From: Bog-756 sp963738545
Lineage (GTDB): Bacteria; Actinomycetota; Acidimicrobiia; Acidimicrobiales; RAAP-2
Assembly: GCA_963738545.1 (NCBI GenBank)
Contig: CAVTXA010000008.1
Coordinates: 496,001 to 560,000 of the forward strand
Length of the DNA: 64,000 nt
Direction of reading: 5' to 3'
Below the pieces are notes generated by a model. The model ran no database searches. It was not told the DNA's origin and saw only the letters and a list, made by a program, of their open reading frames with translations. Below, in pieces: positions 1-7,913 of the stretch (the stretch's first letter is position 1; every line of letters begins with the position of its first letter). A program made the position numbers and the translations under genes.

Positions 1-10
1 TCACCAGGGG

Positions 11-652
11 TTGGAGGTCGATGGAATTTCTTCATCCACCGCCGGGGTCGACTCCGAATACAGTTCGGTGATCGTCGATGTCGAACAGGCCAGTGATGCC
101 AATCTGGTCGTAGCCGTGGGCCGGTGGCACGAGCGTGCCCTGGCTGAGGTGTACCGACGGCACGGAGGGGCCGTGCACGCGCTGGCTCGGCGGATCCTCC
201 GGAGCGACCCTCCGGCGGAGGAGATCACCCAAGAGGTCTTCTTGGACCTGTGGAACCACCCAGAGAAGTTCGACGCCCAGCGCGGCACGCTCCGCTCCTT
301 CCTCCTGGCCCGCACCCACGGCAAGTCCGTCGACTACGTCAGGTCCGAGATGTCACGCCGGCGGCGCGAGGAGAAGACGTCACGGGAGACGGCGACCGCC
401 GGCTACGACATCGACCGTGAGGTCTGGGACATGGCCGTGGCCGAGCAGGTGCAGGAGGCCTTGGGCGCGCTTCCCGACGAGCTGCGCCGGCCCATTGAGT
501 TGGCCTACTTCGGTGGCCACACCTATCGAGAGGTGGCCCAGATGCTGGACGAGCCGGAGGGAACGGTGAAGAGTCGCATCCGCTCGGGTCTGGGCCGGCT
601 CCGGATCAACCTGGCCGAGCGCGGCGTCCAGCCGGCGGGAGCCGAACAGTGA
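11..652 (+). CDS. ECF RNA polymerase sigma factor (SigK-like)
   Basis: Alternative sigma factor that directs RNA polymerase to a small stress regulon. Sigma region 2 is seen at residues about 40-110 (YRRHGGAV, EEITQEVFLDLW, SFLLARTHGKSVDYVR). Region 4 lies near 140-205 (LGALPDELRRPIELAYF, then the helix-turn-helix YREVAQMLDEPEGTVKSRIR). The 213 aa length suits the family. The next gene overlaps by four bases (GTGA) and encodes its likely membrane anti-sigma factor. The start is uncertain: the TTG at 11 is the first in the window, no in-frame stop lies before it, and a GTG at 68 or a start outside the window is equally possible. Family is clear; the regulon is unknown. Confidence 0.9.
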   Translation: MEVDGISSSTAGVDSEYSSVIVDVEQASDANLVVAVGRWHERALAEVYRRHGGAVHALARRILRSDPPAEEITQEVFLDLWNHPEKFDAQRGTLRSFLLARTHGKSVDYVRSEMSRRRREEKTSRETATAGYDIDREVWDMAVAEQVQEALGALPDELRRPIELAYFGGHTYREVAQMLDEPEGTVKSRIRSGLGRLRINLAERGVQPAGAEQ

Positions 653-1512
653 GCGAGAACCTCTCCGCGTCCGAGCATCAGGAGATCCAAGAGCTTCTCG
701 GCGTCTACGCCCTCGACGCCGTCGAGCCCGAGACGGCGGCCATGGTCGAACGACACCTGGCCGAGTGCGTCAAGTGCTCCGTCGAAGTGTCCCAGCACCA
801 CGAGGTCGCCGGCCTACTGGCCAATTCCGGTGGCGAATCGCCGGCCGGCCTGTGGGACGGGATCGCCGCCCAGATCGACGGTTCAGTGCCACCGTCGTGG
901 GAGCGGTTGGCGGCGCGTCTCGAGCCGGGTGACGGTCGATCCGATCGTGTGCTCGGATCCGGCGGTGAGCCGACCGGGTCTGACCCCGACACTGACGCTC
1001 GCTCCACAGTCGTCCCGATCGGCAACGGACGACGGAACCGTTGGGTCCTGCGGGCCGTGTCCCTTGCCGCCGCCGCCGCAGCGGTGATCGCCCTCGTCCT
1101 CGGCGTCCAGGTCCACCATCTCAACAAGCAGGTGAGCGCGCTCCAGGCCAATCCCCTGCTGTCGGCGGCGGAGCAGTCGGCTCTCCGGCAGCCGTCGACG
1201 AAGCAGGTGGAGCTGACCTCCAAGTCGAGTGCATCACCGGGCAAGGTCACCGTCGTGCTGACCTCGTCGGGCACGGGCTTCGTCGAGGTCGATCAGCTGC
1301 ACTCCCTCCCGTCGGACAAGACCTACCAATTGTGGGGCGTGATCGGGGGCAAGACCATCTCGCTCGGCCTGCTCGGCCCCCATCCGGCCGTGGTGCCGTT
1401 CAGCGTGGCCGGTGACGGCTCGGTGCAGGCCTTCGCCATTACGGCCGAGCAGGCCGGAGGCGTGGTCCAGAGCGCCAACCAGCCTGTGGTAGCCGGCGAA
1501 GTAACCGCCTGA
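649..1512 (+). CDS. Membrane anti-sigma factor (RskA-like, zinc-binding N-terminus)
   Basis: Holds the upstream ECF sigma factor inactive at the membrane until a signal triggers release or proteolysis. The N-terminal ZAS-type motif is visible as H36-x3-C40-x2-C43. One transmembrane helix lies at about residues 131-155, an alanine/valine-rich stretch after an RRNRW anchor. The extracytoplasmic part ends in an RskA-type domain with the typical segment SLPSDKTYQLWGVI. The GTG start overlaps the sigma-factor stop (GTGA), indicating translational coupling and balanced production. Length is 287 aa. The inhibitory function is inferred from family and gene order. Confidence 0.9.
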   Translation: MSENLSASEHQEIQELLGVYALDAVEPETAAMVERHLAECVKCSVEVSQHHEVAGLLANSGGESPAGLWDGIAAQIDGSVPPSWERLAARLEPGDGRSDRVLGSGGEPTGSDPDTDARSTVVPIGNGRRNRWVLRAVSLAAAAAAVIALVLGVQVHHLNKQVSALQANPLLSAAEQSALRQPSTKQVELTSKSSASPGKVTVVLTSSGTGFVEVDQLHSLPSDKTYQLWGVIGGKTISLGLLGPHPAVVPFSVAGDGSVQAFAITAEQAGGVVQSANQPVVAGEVTA

Positions 1513-1521
1513 GTCCCGCGG

Positions 1522-1547
1522 TCCGCCGACCATGGGCCGTCGGCGGA
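1522..1547. terminator. Hairpin between convergent genes
   Basis: Perfect 9-bp inverted repeat, TCCGCCGAC and GTCGGCGGA, around an 8-nt loop. It lies just after the anti-sigma stop and before the end of the convergent TetR gene. There is no U tract, so it is a plausible but unproven bidirectional terminator. Confidence 0.5.
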
Positions 1548-1597
1548 AGAAGGTCGGGCCTGCTGCGCTCACCGGACCCGGTGCTCCGAGGAGTCGG

Positions 1598-2284
1598 TCA
1601 GATGCGGTGCACCTGGCGAAGCCCGGCCCAGGCGAAGTCGGCCAGACGGGTAGCCAGACGCTTGGCTTCGGCGTCCCGCCCGTCGGTGGTGCCGCCCGGT
1701 CCGCCCTGCTCGTCACGGCCGGCGTCCAGCCAGTGGCGGCTCGCTCCTTCGGCCATGCCCACCACGGCGTGGGCCAGGAGGAGGCGGTGCTCGGGTTCGA
1801 GCCCGGCGTCGATGAGCGAGTCGATGGCCTGGGCCAGGGTCTCCTCCACCCGCCGCAGCGATTCGCCCAGTTCGGGGTCGTCGGGCGCGTCGCGCCCGTA
1901 GAGGAGTCGGAACGCCTCCTCGTTGCTCAGCATGAGTTCGAAGTAGGCGGCGAATCCCTGCTCCACCTGCTGGCGGGGCCCCTGGGCGTTGGCGGTGGCC
2001 TTGACGATCCGGGTGACCAGCTCTCGCGAGAACACGTCCATCAGCTCGAGGTACAGGGCCCGCTTCGAGTCGAAGTGCTGGTACACCAGGGGCTTGGTCA
2101 CCCCGGCCGCCTCGGCGATGTCGTCCATGGTGGTCGCCGCGTAGCCGTGCATGGCGAACAGGGAGAGCGCCACGTCGAACAGCTGTCGCCGCCGGGCGTC
2201 CGCCGTCAACCGACGGCCTCCCACAGCCGCAGACCGACTGCCGTGGCCGGCCGCGTCGGGGTCCGGACTCGACACGGTGGACAT
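1598..2284 (-). CDS. TetR/AcrR family transcriptional regulator
   Basis: DNA-binding repressor of the TetR type. Near the N-terminus is the helix-turn-helix (MDDIAEAAGVTKPLVYQHFDSK), preceded by the usual RRQLFDVALSLFAMHGYAATT. The remaining ~150 residues form a helical ligand-binding domain with no recognisable ligand signature. I place the start at the ATG at 2284 because a TACGCT -10 element ends seven bases upstream, typical of leaderless genes here; an in-frame GTG at 2320 would add 12 residues. The product would be 228 aa. The target is unknown; the adjacent glycosyltransferase is on the same strand but is not an obvious target. Confidence 0.88.
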   Translation of the reverse strand: MSTVSSPDPDAAGHGSRSAAVGGRRLTADARRRQLFDVALSLFAMHGYAATTMDDIAEAAGVTKPLVYQHFDSKRALYLELMDVFSRELVTRIVKATANAQGPRQQVEQGFAAYFELMLSNEEAFRLLYGRDAPDDPELGESLRRVEETLAQAIDSLIDAGLEPEHRLLLAHAVVGMAEGASRHWLDAGRDEQGGPGGTTDGRDAEAKRLATRLADFAWAGLRQVHRI

Positions 2285-2291
2285 GCCCGTC

Positions 2292-2297
2292 AGCGTA
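2292..2297 (-). promoter_or_regulatory. -10 element of a leaderless TetR-gene promoter
   Basis: TACGCT on the minus strand ends seven bases before the ATG at 2284. This matches the TANNNT -10 consensus with transcription starting at or near the start codon. Confidence 0.45.
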
Positions 2298-2344
2298 GTT
2301 CGGAGGGCGGACGTGGGCACAGGGCGACCGGATCCCCGGGAACG

Positions 2345-3463
2345 TCACCACTCAGGCAGTACGGCACCGATCCGGTCGGGGAGGTCGTGGAGGGAGAAGT
2401 GGGCGGCCGCCACGGCCAGGTTCCGGTGGAGCAGCGCCGGGTCCGGTTCGGCCAGCCAGGCCGCCAGCCGATCGGTCTCCTCCAGCCCGAACCAGTCGAA
2501 GCCGAAGGCGGCCAGTTCAGCGGCGACCGGATACGGCCCGATGGCCAGGGGCCGTCGGTGGACGGCCGACTCGATGGTCGGATTGCCGAATCCCTCCCAG
2601 GTGGACGGCAGCGCCACCACGTCACAGGCCCGGTAGGCATCGGTGATGGACACGTCGCCCACGGGGTCGGGGATACCCGACACCACCCGACATCGGGCTG
2701 ACGCCAGCACGGCCGCGAGCTCGTCGTCGTAGCCGTCCTCGGCCGGTCCGAGGAGCCAGAACGTGGCCCCCAACCGGGTGGACAGCGCCACCCCGGCGCC
2801 GACATTCTTGCGGGGGATGGCCCTCGTCGGCTGAAGGACCAGGGGATCGTCGGATCCTACGCCGAGGAGTCGACGGACCCGCTCCCTCGACTCGGCATCC
2901 GGGCCGGCGTCCCCCGTCCTGTTGCGGGGCGTCGACCCGTCGGTGCCGAGGGGGACGGCGAAGGCGTTGTAGACGGTGGCGGCGCCCACGCCCCGGTTGG
3001 CCAACTGGCGGCGGCTCAGCTCGTTGATGGTGACCTGGCTCCACCGGGGATCGGTCGGTGGGGGGGGATGGTGGGCGTAGCGGACCCTCTGCCAGGGGAG
3101 GTCGTGATGGTGGAGCACGGCCGGGCGGCCGGCCAGGGCTGAGGCCACCACCTCGGCGGCGCCGGGATTGAGGGGCAGGGAGCAGAGGTTCTCGACCACC
3201 ACCACGTCGGCGGGGGCCAGGGCCGCCTCGACCTCGCCGAGCGTCGGTGGACTGTCGGCTCCGATGGCCAGACCGGGGAGGAGGTGATCGACGGGTCCGC
3301 CCCCGGCCACGGTGACGGTGGCGAAGCCCAGCTGGTTGAGGGCCCACTGCCATTTGGCCGCCTCGACGGCGACACCGTCGGTGCCGCCTAGGCGGAAGGA
3401 GAGGAGGGCTGCCGTGGGAATGGCGTCACCGTAGTGGTCCGGCCGGGAAGGGCCGGCCCCCAA
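2345..3463 (-). CDS. Glycosyltransferase (GT4-like, GT-B fold)
   Basis: Retaining glycosyltransferase that probably moves a sugar from an NDP-sugar to an acceptor. The N-terminal sugar-acceptor half starts with SFRLGGTDGVAVEAAKW. The C-terminal donor half carries LQPTRAIPRKN and the E-x7-E type motif EGFGNPTIES. The frame stays open upstream into the divergent crotonase gene, but that part is composition-biased shadow. A TTG at 3463 gives 372 aa. An ATT at 3421 sits six bases after TACGGT and would begin the protein closer to the family's usual N-terminus, so it is a serious alternative. The divergent neighbour starts at 3501. Acceptor and product are unknown; the nearby GDP-mannose dehydratase hints at a polysaccharide. 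Confidence 0.82.
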   Translation of the reverse strand: MGAGPSRPDHYGDAIPTAALLSFRLGGTDGVAVEAAKWQWALNQLGFATVTVAGGGPVDHLLPGLAIGADSPPTLGEVEAALAPADVVVVENLCSLPLNPGAAEVVASALAGRPAVLHHHDLPWQRVRYAHHPPPPTDPRWSQVTINELSRRQLANRGVGAATVYNAFAVPLGTDGSTPRNRTGDAGPDAESRERVRRLLGVGSDDPLVLQPTRAIPRKNVGAGVALSTRLGATFWLLGPAEDGYDDELAAVLASARCRVVSGIPDPVGDVSITDAYRACDVVALPSTWEGFGNPTIESAVHRRPLAIGPYPVAAELAAFGFDWFGLEETDRLAAWLAEPDPALLHRNLAVAAAHFSLHDLPDRIGAVLPEW

Positions 3464-3487
3464 CCGACAGCGACGGGGCAGTCGGGA

Positions 3488-3493
3488 TAGCGT
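3488..3493 (+). promoter_or_regulatory. -10 element of a leaderless crotonase promoter
   Basis: TAGCGT ends seven bases before the ATG at 3501, the spacing expected if the mRNA begins at the start codon. No convincing -35 is seen. Confidence 0.4.
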
Positions 3494-3500
3494 CGTTCGG

Positions 3501-4352
3501 ATGCACGATCCCGGGTCCGAACCGTCCTCCACCCCCAACAACGAGCTGCTGGCCGAGCGCCGTGGGGCCGTTCTCACCCTGACCATCAACCGTCCCGAGC
3601 GGCGCAACGCCATGAGCTGGGAGGTCATCGGGGGGCTGCGGGAGCACGTGGCCCGGGCCAAGACCGATCCCGCCGTGCGGGTGGTGGTCCTGGCCGGGAG
3701 TGGCGACAAGGCCTTCTGTGCCGGAGCCGACCTGAGCGGCATGCTGCCGCACGACCCCGGCGGGGTCACCGACGAGTACGCCCAGCACCATCAGGCCCGG
3801 GGCTGGCTGGCCGAGCTCTTCGAGGACCTCTGGCACCTGGGCAAGCCGACGATCGCACGGGTCCAGGGCTGGGCCATGGCCGGCGGGTTCGGGCTCGCCC
3901 TGGCTTGCGACATGATCATCGCCTCCGACGAAGCCCGGTTCGGGGCCCCGGAGCTGAATGTGGGCTTGTGGCCCTATATGGTCACCGTCCCCATGCTGCG
4001 CTCCATGCCCCCGAAGAAGGCCCTGGAGCTGTGCCTGACCAGTCGGGTGGTCGGGGCTGAAGAGGCCGAGCGGATCGGCTTCGTGACCCGGCTGGTGTCG
4101 CCGGACCGACTGGATGCCGCCGTGGCCGAGATGGCGGCCGTTCTGGCCTCGAAGCCGCCCGGCGTGATGAGGTTGGGCCGCGAATCGTTCTACGCTGTAC
4201 TCGATTCGGCCGCGACCGAGGCCCTGCCCTATCTCCATGCCATGCTCACGGTGACCAGCCAGACCGCCGAGGCGGCAGAAGGCATCGCCGCCTTCGCCGA
4301 GAAGCGGCCGCCGTCCTGGCAGACCTCACCCGACGACACCGACCAGACCTGA
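3501..4352 (+). CDS. Enoyl-CoA hydratase/isomerase (crotonase) family protein
   Basis: Crotonase-fold enzyme acting on an acyl-CoA thioester. Visible family features are the first oxyanion-hole segment (KAFCAGADLSGM, about residue 75), the second (WAMAGGFGLALACDMI) and the following FGAPELNVGLWP. The classical hydratase uses two glutamates. The one in the second oxyanion helix is replaced by leucine (GGFGLALACD), while the one in PELN is kept, so the true reaction may be isomerisation, hydrolysis or another crotonase chemistry. At 283 aa it is family-typical. The ATG start follows TAGCGT by seven bases. No fatty-acid genes flank it, so the substrate is open. Confidence 0.9.
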   Translation: MHDPGSEPSSTPNNELLAERRGAVLTLTINRPERRNAMSWEVIGGLREHVARAKTDPAVRVVVLAGSGDKAFCAGADLSGMLPHDPGGVTDEYAQHHQARGWLAELFEDLWHLGKPTIARVQGWAMAGGFGLALACDMIIASDEARFGAPELNVGLWPYMVTVPMLRSMPPKKALELCLTSRVVGAEEAERIGFVTRLVSPDRLDAAVAEMAAVLASKPPGVMRLGRESFYAVLDSAATEALPYLHAMLTVTSQTAEAAEGIAAFAEKRPPSWQTSPDDTDQT

Positions 4353-4371
4353 GATCCGAGGAGCCCCACGC

Positions 4372-5343
4372 ATGGCCAAACGAGCACTCATCACCGGCAT
4401 CACCGGCCAGGACGGCTCCTACCTGGCCGAGTTCCTGCTCGACCAGGGCTACGAGGTCTGCGGCATGGTGCGACGGTCGAGCACGCTCAATTTCGAGCGC
4501 ATCGCCCATATCCAGGACCGCCTCACCCTGGTGGCCGGGGACCTGCTCGACGAGGTGTCGATGATCAACATCCTTCGGGACAACCACCCCACCGAGGTCT
4601 ACAACCTGGCCGCGCAGTCGTTCGTGCAGACGTCCTGGAGCCAGCCCGTGCTCACCGGGGAGACCACGGCGCTCGGAGTGACCCGGGTGCTCGACGCCAT
4701 CAGGATCGTGGATCCGGAGATCCGCTTCTACCAGGCCAGTTCCTCGGAGATGTTCGGCAAGGTGCTCGAGGTACCCCAGAAGGAGTCGACCCCCTTCTAT
4801 CCCCGGAGCCCATATGGCGTGGCCAAGGTCTACGGGCACTGGATCACCGTCAACTACCGCGAGAGCTACGACCTCCACGCCAGCTCGGGGATCCTCTTCA
4901 ACCATGAATCGCCCCGGCGCGGCCTCGAGTTCGTGACCCGCAAGGTGACCCACGGCGTGGCCCGGATCAAGGCCGGGATCGACGAGAAGCTGGCCCTCGG
5001 CAATCTCGACGCCCAGCGGGATTGGGGCTTCGCCGCCGACTACGTGCGGGCCATGTGGCTGATGCTCCAACAGGACCAGCCGGACGACTACGTGGTCGCC
5101 ACCGGCGAGACCCACTCGGTCAAAGAACTCGTCGAGCTGTCGTTCGCCGCCGTCGGCCTCGACTGGGAGCAGCACGTCTACATCGACGAGCGCTTCCTGC
5201 GGCCCGCCGAGGTGGACCTCCTGGTGGGGGACCCGGCCAAGGCGGAGTCCACGCTCGGCTGGCACCGGGACGTCGACTTCCCCGCCCTGGTGCAGATGAT
5301 GGTGGAGGCCGACCTGGCGTTGGTGAAGAGCCAGCTGGCCTGA
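4372..5343 (+). CDS. gmd: GDP-mannose 4,6-dehydratase
   Basis: Converts GDP-D-mannose to GDP-4-keto-6-deoxy-mannose, the first step to GDP-fucose, GDP-rhamnose and related sugars for surface polysaccharides. It is an extended short-chain dehydrogenase: NAD(P) motif GITGQDGSYLAEFLL near residue 8, the characteristic RRSSTLNFERI, SSSEMFG with the catalytic threonine/serine region, the YGVAK Tyr-Lys pair, and NHESPRRG typical of Gmd. Length is 323 aa, complete. It starts 19 bases after the crotonase stop. No GDP-fucose synthase follows; the glycosyltransferase at 2345-3463 is the only other sugar gene nearby. Confidence 0.93.
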   Translation: MAKRALITGITGQDGSYLAEFLLDQGYEVCGMVRRSSTLNFERIAHIQDRLTLVAGDLLDEVSMINILRDNHPTEVYNLAAQSFVQTSWSQPVLTGETTALGVTRVLDAIRIVDPEIRFYQASSSEMFGKVLEVPQKESTPFYPRSPYGVAKVYGHWITVNYRESYDLHASSGILFNHESPRRGLEFVTRKVTHGVARIKAGIDEKLALGNLDAQRDWGFAADYVRAMWLMLQQDQPDDYVVATGETHSVKELVELSFAAVGLDWEQHVYIDERFLRPAEVDLLVGDPAKAESTLGWHRDVDFPALVQMMVEADLALVKSQLA

Positions 5344-5348
5344 CCGCC

Positions 5349-6323
5349 GTGCTCGCCACCATCCACGCCGATCCGCTCGGTCTCCTGGTGGCGTTCGGCG
5401 CCGGGATGCTGTCGTTCCTGTCCCCGTGCGTGCTGCCGCTGGTGCCGGCCTACCTGTCGATGGTCTCGGGGCTCTCTGCGGCTGAACTGACCGCGCTGCA
5501 CGACCGGCCCGGGGTGGCGCCGGCTCCGTCGTCCCAACCCGTGGAGGTGGCGGTCGGTGTCTCGGCGCTGGCCGACCCTCGTCCGGTGGAGGTCGATGCG
5601 ATCGGGCCCGGTGCCGGCCCGTCTCCGACCGAAGGGCCGGCACCGGTCGGGTCGCTGAGGGGTACACCCGTACGAGCCAACGGACCGAGCCCGGCCGAGT
5701 TGGCCCGGGAGCGCCGTCGCCTGCTCCGGGGGATCCTGGCCTTCATCGCCGGGTTCACCGTGATCTTCACCATCCTCGGAGCCTCTGCATCGGCCGTCGG
5801 GCGGCTCTTCCTCACCCACCAGCGTGCCCTCGAGACGGTGTCCGGCATCCTGATCGTGGTGTTCGGTGCCGTGCTCGTGGCCATGGCCGCCGGACTGTCG
5901 TTGCCCATGGCCCTCTCGGGCGAGCGCCGCTTCGCCGTCCGGCCCTCGGTGCTCGGGGCCTGGGCCCCACCCATCATGGGGATGGCCTTCGCCTTCGCCT
6001 GGACGCCGTGCATAGGACCGGTCCTGGCCAGCGTCCTGGCCCTGGCCGCCGGCACCGGCGGCTCGGCGACGGGGGGGATCGCCCTGCTCCTGGCGTACTC
6101 CCTCGGGCTGGGTGTCCCCTTCCTCCTCTCGGGTCTCGCCTTCGGCCGGATGACCGACATGGTCGCCCGGGTGCGGAGCCGCCTCCGGTTCGTCGACCTG
6201 GTGGGCGGGACCATCCTGGTCGTCTTCGGGATCCTGCTGCTGACCGGCAACGTCGACGTGATCTCCGCCCACATCTCCAGTTGGCTCCATGACCTGCACC
6301 TCGACCGGCTGTCCGTGAGCTGA
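5349..6323 (+). CDS. ccdA: Cytochrome c biogenesis transmembrane protein CcdA
   Basis: Membrane thiol-disulfide carrier of the CcdA/DsbD family; passes electrons across the membrane to CcmG/CcmH so that apocytochrome c cysteines stay reduced. Visible are the first helix with the redox cysteine (LSFLSPCVLPLVPAYLSM), the partner cysteine helix (FAWTPCIGPVLASVLALAAG) and about six hydrophobic segments. A proline/alanine-rich stretch of about 80 residues separates helices 1 and 2, longer than usual. The GTG at 5349 is the best start, six bases after the gmd stop; it gives 324 aa. It heads the Ccm cluster, which supports the assignment. Confidence 0.9.
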   Translation: MLATIHADPLGLLVAFGAGMLSFLSPCVLPLVPAYLSMVSGLSAAELTALHDRPGVAPAPSSQPVEVAVGVSALADPRPVEVDAIGPGAGPSPTEGPAPVGSLRGTPVRANGPSPAELARERRRLLRGILAFIAGFTVIFTILGASASAVGRLFLTHQRALETVSGILIVVFGAVLVAMAAGLSLPMALSGERRFAVRPSVLGAWAPPIMGMAFAFAWTPCIGPVLASVLALAAGTGGSATGGIALLLAYSLGLGVPFLLSGLAFGRMTDMVARVRSRLRFVDLVGGTILVVFGILLLTGNVDVISAHISSWLHDLHLDRLSVS

Positions 6324-6451
6324 ACGGACCGCCCGGGGCGGGGTCGGGAGAGGACCCGAACGCCGGATCCGGTCGGACCCGGCCGGGACCGGGGCACGGT
6401 GAGGCCCCGCCTGGCTCCCGAAGGCCCGCCCCCGTACCATGGAGGTCGCCC

Positions 6452-7252
6452 ATGGCCTCCGAAGCCCCTTCCCACCCGGCAATTCTCCTCCACGACGCCG
6501 TCGCGCTGTCGGGTCGGTTCCCCCTGCTCGCCGGGGTCGACCTCGAGGTGGCCGTGGGGGAGACGCTGCTCATCGAGGGGCCCAACGGCGCCGGCAAGAC
6601 CAGCCTGCTCCGGGTCTGCGCCGGACTGGTGCCCGTGGCCTCGGGGGACGCGTCGGTGCTCGGCCTCGACCCCGTCCGGCAGCGCCACCAGCTCCGCCGC
6701 CGGGTGGGGCTCCTCTCCCACGCCTCCCACCTGTACGACGATCTGACCGTCCGGGAGAACGTGAGGTTCGCCGTGCGGGCCGCTGGCGGGGACACCGATC
6801 GCATCGCCGGGGCCTGCGATCGTTGGGGGTTGGCCGGGCGCCTGCTCAAGACCAGTGCCTCGAAGCTGTCGGCCGGTCAGCGACGTCGGGTGGCGCTCGC
6901 CGTCCTCACCGCCCGGTGGCCGGAGCTGTGGCTGTTGGACGAGCCCCACGCCGGGTTGGACGCATCGGCCCGGGAGACGCTGGACCGGCTCATCGGCGAT
7001 GCCGGGGCCGAGGGCGTCACGGTGCTCATCGCCTCCCACGAGACCGAGTTCGTTGAGTCGCTGGCCGCCCGGGCGGTGACGGTCACCGGTGGCCGGATCA
7101 CCGGGGGACGGTCGATCGGCGCACCGGCCACCGGCGGACCCGCACTGGGCGTCCCGACGCCCGGGTCCACCGAGCCAACCGTCCTTCCCGACCTCGGACC
7201 TGACGACGCGAGCATCGGCCGTCCGGCCGGGCAGGTGGCCCATGTGGCGTGA
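6452..7252 (+). CDS. ccmA: Heme exporter ATP-binding protein CcmA
   Basis: ATPase of the CcmABCD complex, which releases heme-loaded CcmE in System I cytochrome c maturation. Walker A is GPNGAGKT at residues 43-50; the ABC signature appears as LSAGQRRRVALAVL and Walker B as LWLLDEPHAGLD. A glycine/proline-rich tail of about 45 residues extends past the ABC core. GGAGGT six bases before the ATG is a good ribosome binding site. Its end overlaps ccmB by 11 bases. Length is 266 aa; the core is family-typical. Confidence 0.92.
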   Translation: MASEAPSHPAILLHDAVALSGRFPLLAGVDLEVAVGETLLIEGPNGAGKTSLLRVCAGLVPVASGDASVLGLDPVRQRHQLRRRVGLLSHASHLYDDLTVRENVRFAVRAAGGDTDRIAGACDRWGLAGRLLKTSASKLSAGQRRRVALAVLTARWPELWLLDEPHAGLDASARETLDRLIGDAGAEGVTVLIASHETEFVESLAARAVTVTGGRITGGRSIGAPATGGPALGVPTPGSTEPTVLPDLGPDDASIGRPAGQVAHVA

Positions 7253-7913
7253 CTCGCTCCTCGTGGCGGGCAAGGACCTGCGCATCGAGATCCGGTCCCG
7301 GGTGGGGCTGTCCCAGGTGGCGCCCTTCGGCGTGGTGGCCCTGGTCCTGTTCGCCTTCGCCCTCGGACCCGACCGGACGTTGATGGCCAAGGGTGCACCC
7401 GGACTGTTCTGGGTGGCCGTCCTGTTCTGCACGGTGCTGGCCGTCCAGCGGAGCGTGTCCGTCGAGTCCGTGGACGGGGCCCGGGACGGCCTCCGACTTT
7501 CGGGCCTGGACCCGGCCGGACAGTTCCTGGGCAAGGCGGCGGCTGTCGCCGCCCAGCTGGTGGTGCTGGAGGTGGTGCTGGGCGTCGGGGTGGTACTGCT
7601 CTACGGGGCCAGGATCGAGGTGCCCTGGCTGATCGTCGTGTCCTGCCTACTCGGCACGGTGGGGCTGGCGGCCACGGGAACGCTCTACGGGGCCCTGTCG
7701 GCGGGCCTGCGGATGCGGGAGACGCTGCTGCCCTTCCTTTTCCTGCCCATCGCCGCCCCGGTCCTGCTGGCCGGGACCCGGATGTGGCAGGCGGCCCTGG
7801 CCGGGGGCACCGAGTCCTACGCCAGTCCGTGGCTGCGGTTGCTCGTGGTCTTCGACGCCGTCTACGTGGCGCTCGGCATCGTGGTGTTCGGACCCATCCA
7901 GGAGTCGGCGTGA
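7242..7913 (+). CDS. ccmB: Heme exporter membrane protein CcmB
   Basis: Integral membrane partner of CcmA. The 223-residue protein begins MWRDSLLVAGKDLRIEIRSR, the usual CcmB amphipathic start, and has six hydrophobic helices. The conserved segment VSVESVDGARDGLRLSGLDP follows helix 2. The ATG at 7242 lies inside the end of ccmA, and the TGA stop overlaps the GTG of ccmC (GTGA), so the three genes are translationally coupled. Assignment rests on family sequence and operon position. Confidence 0.92.
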   Translation: MWRDSLLVAGKDLRIEIRSRVGLSQVAPFGVVALVLFAFALGPDRTLMAKGAPGLFWVAVLFCTVLAVQRSVSVESVDGARDGLRLSGLDPAGQFLGKAAAVAAQLVVLEVVLGVGVVLLYGARIEVPWLIVVSCLLGTVGLAATGTLYGALSAGLRMRETLLPFLFLPIAAPVLLAGTRMWQAALAGGTESYASPWLRLLVVFDAVYVALGIVVFGPIQESA

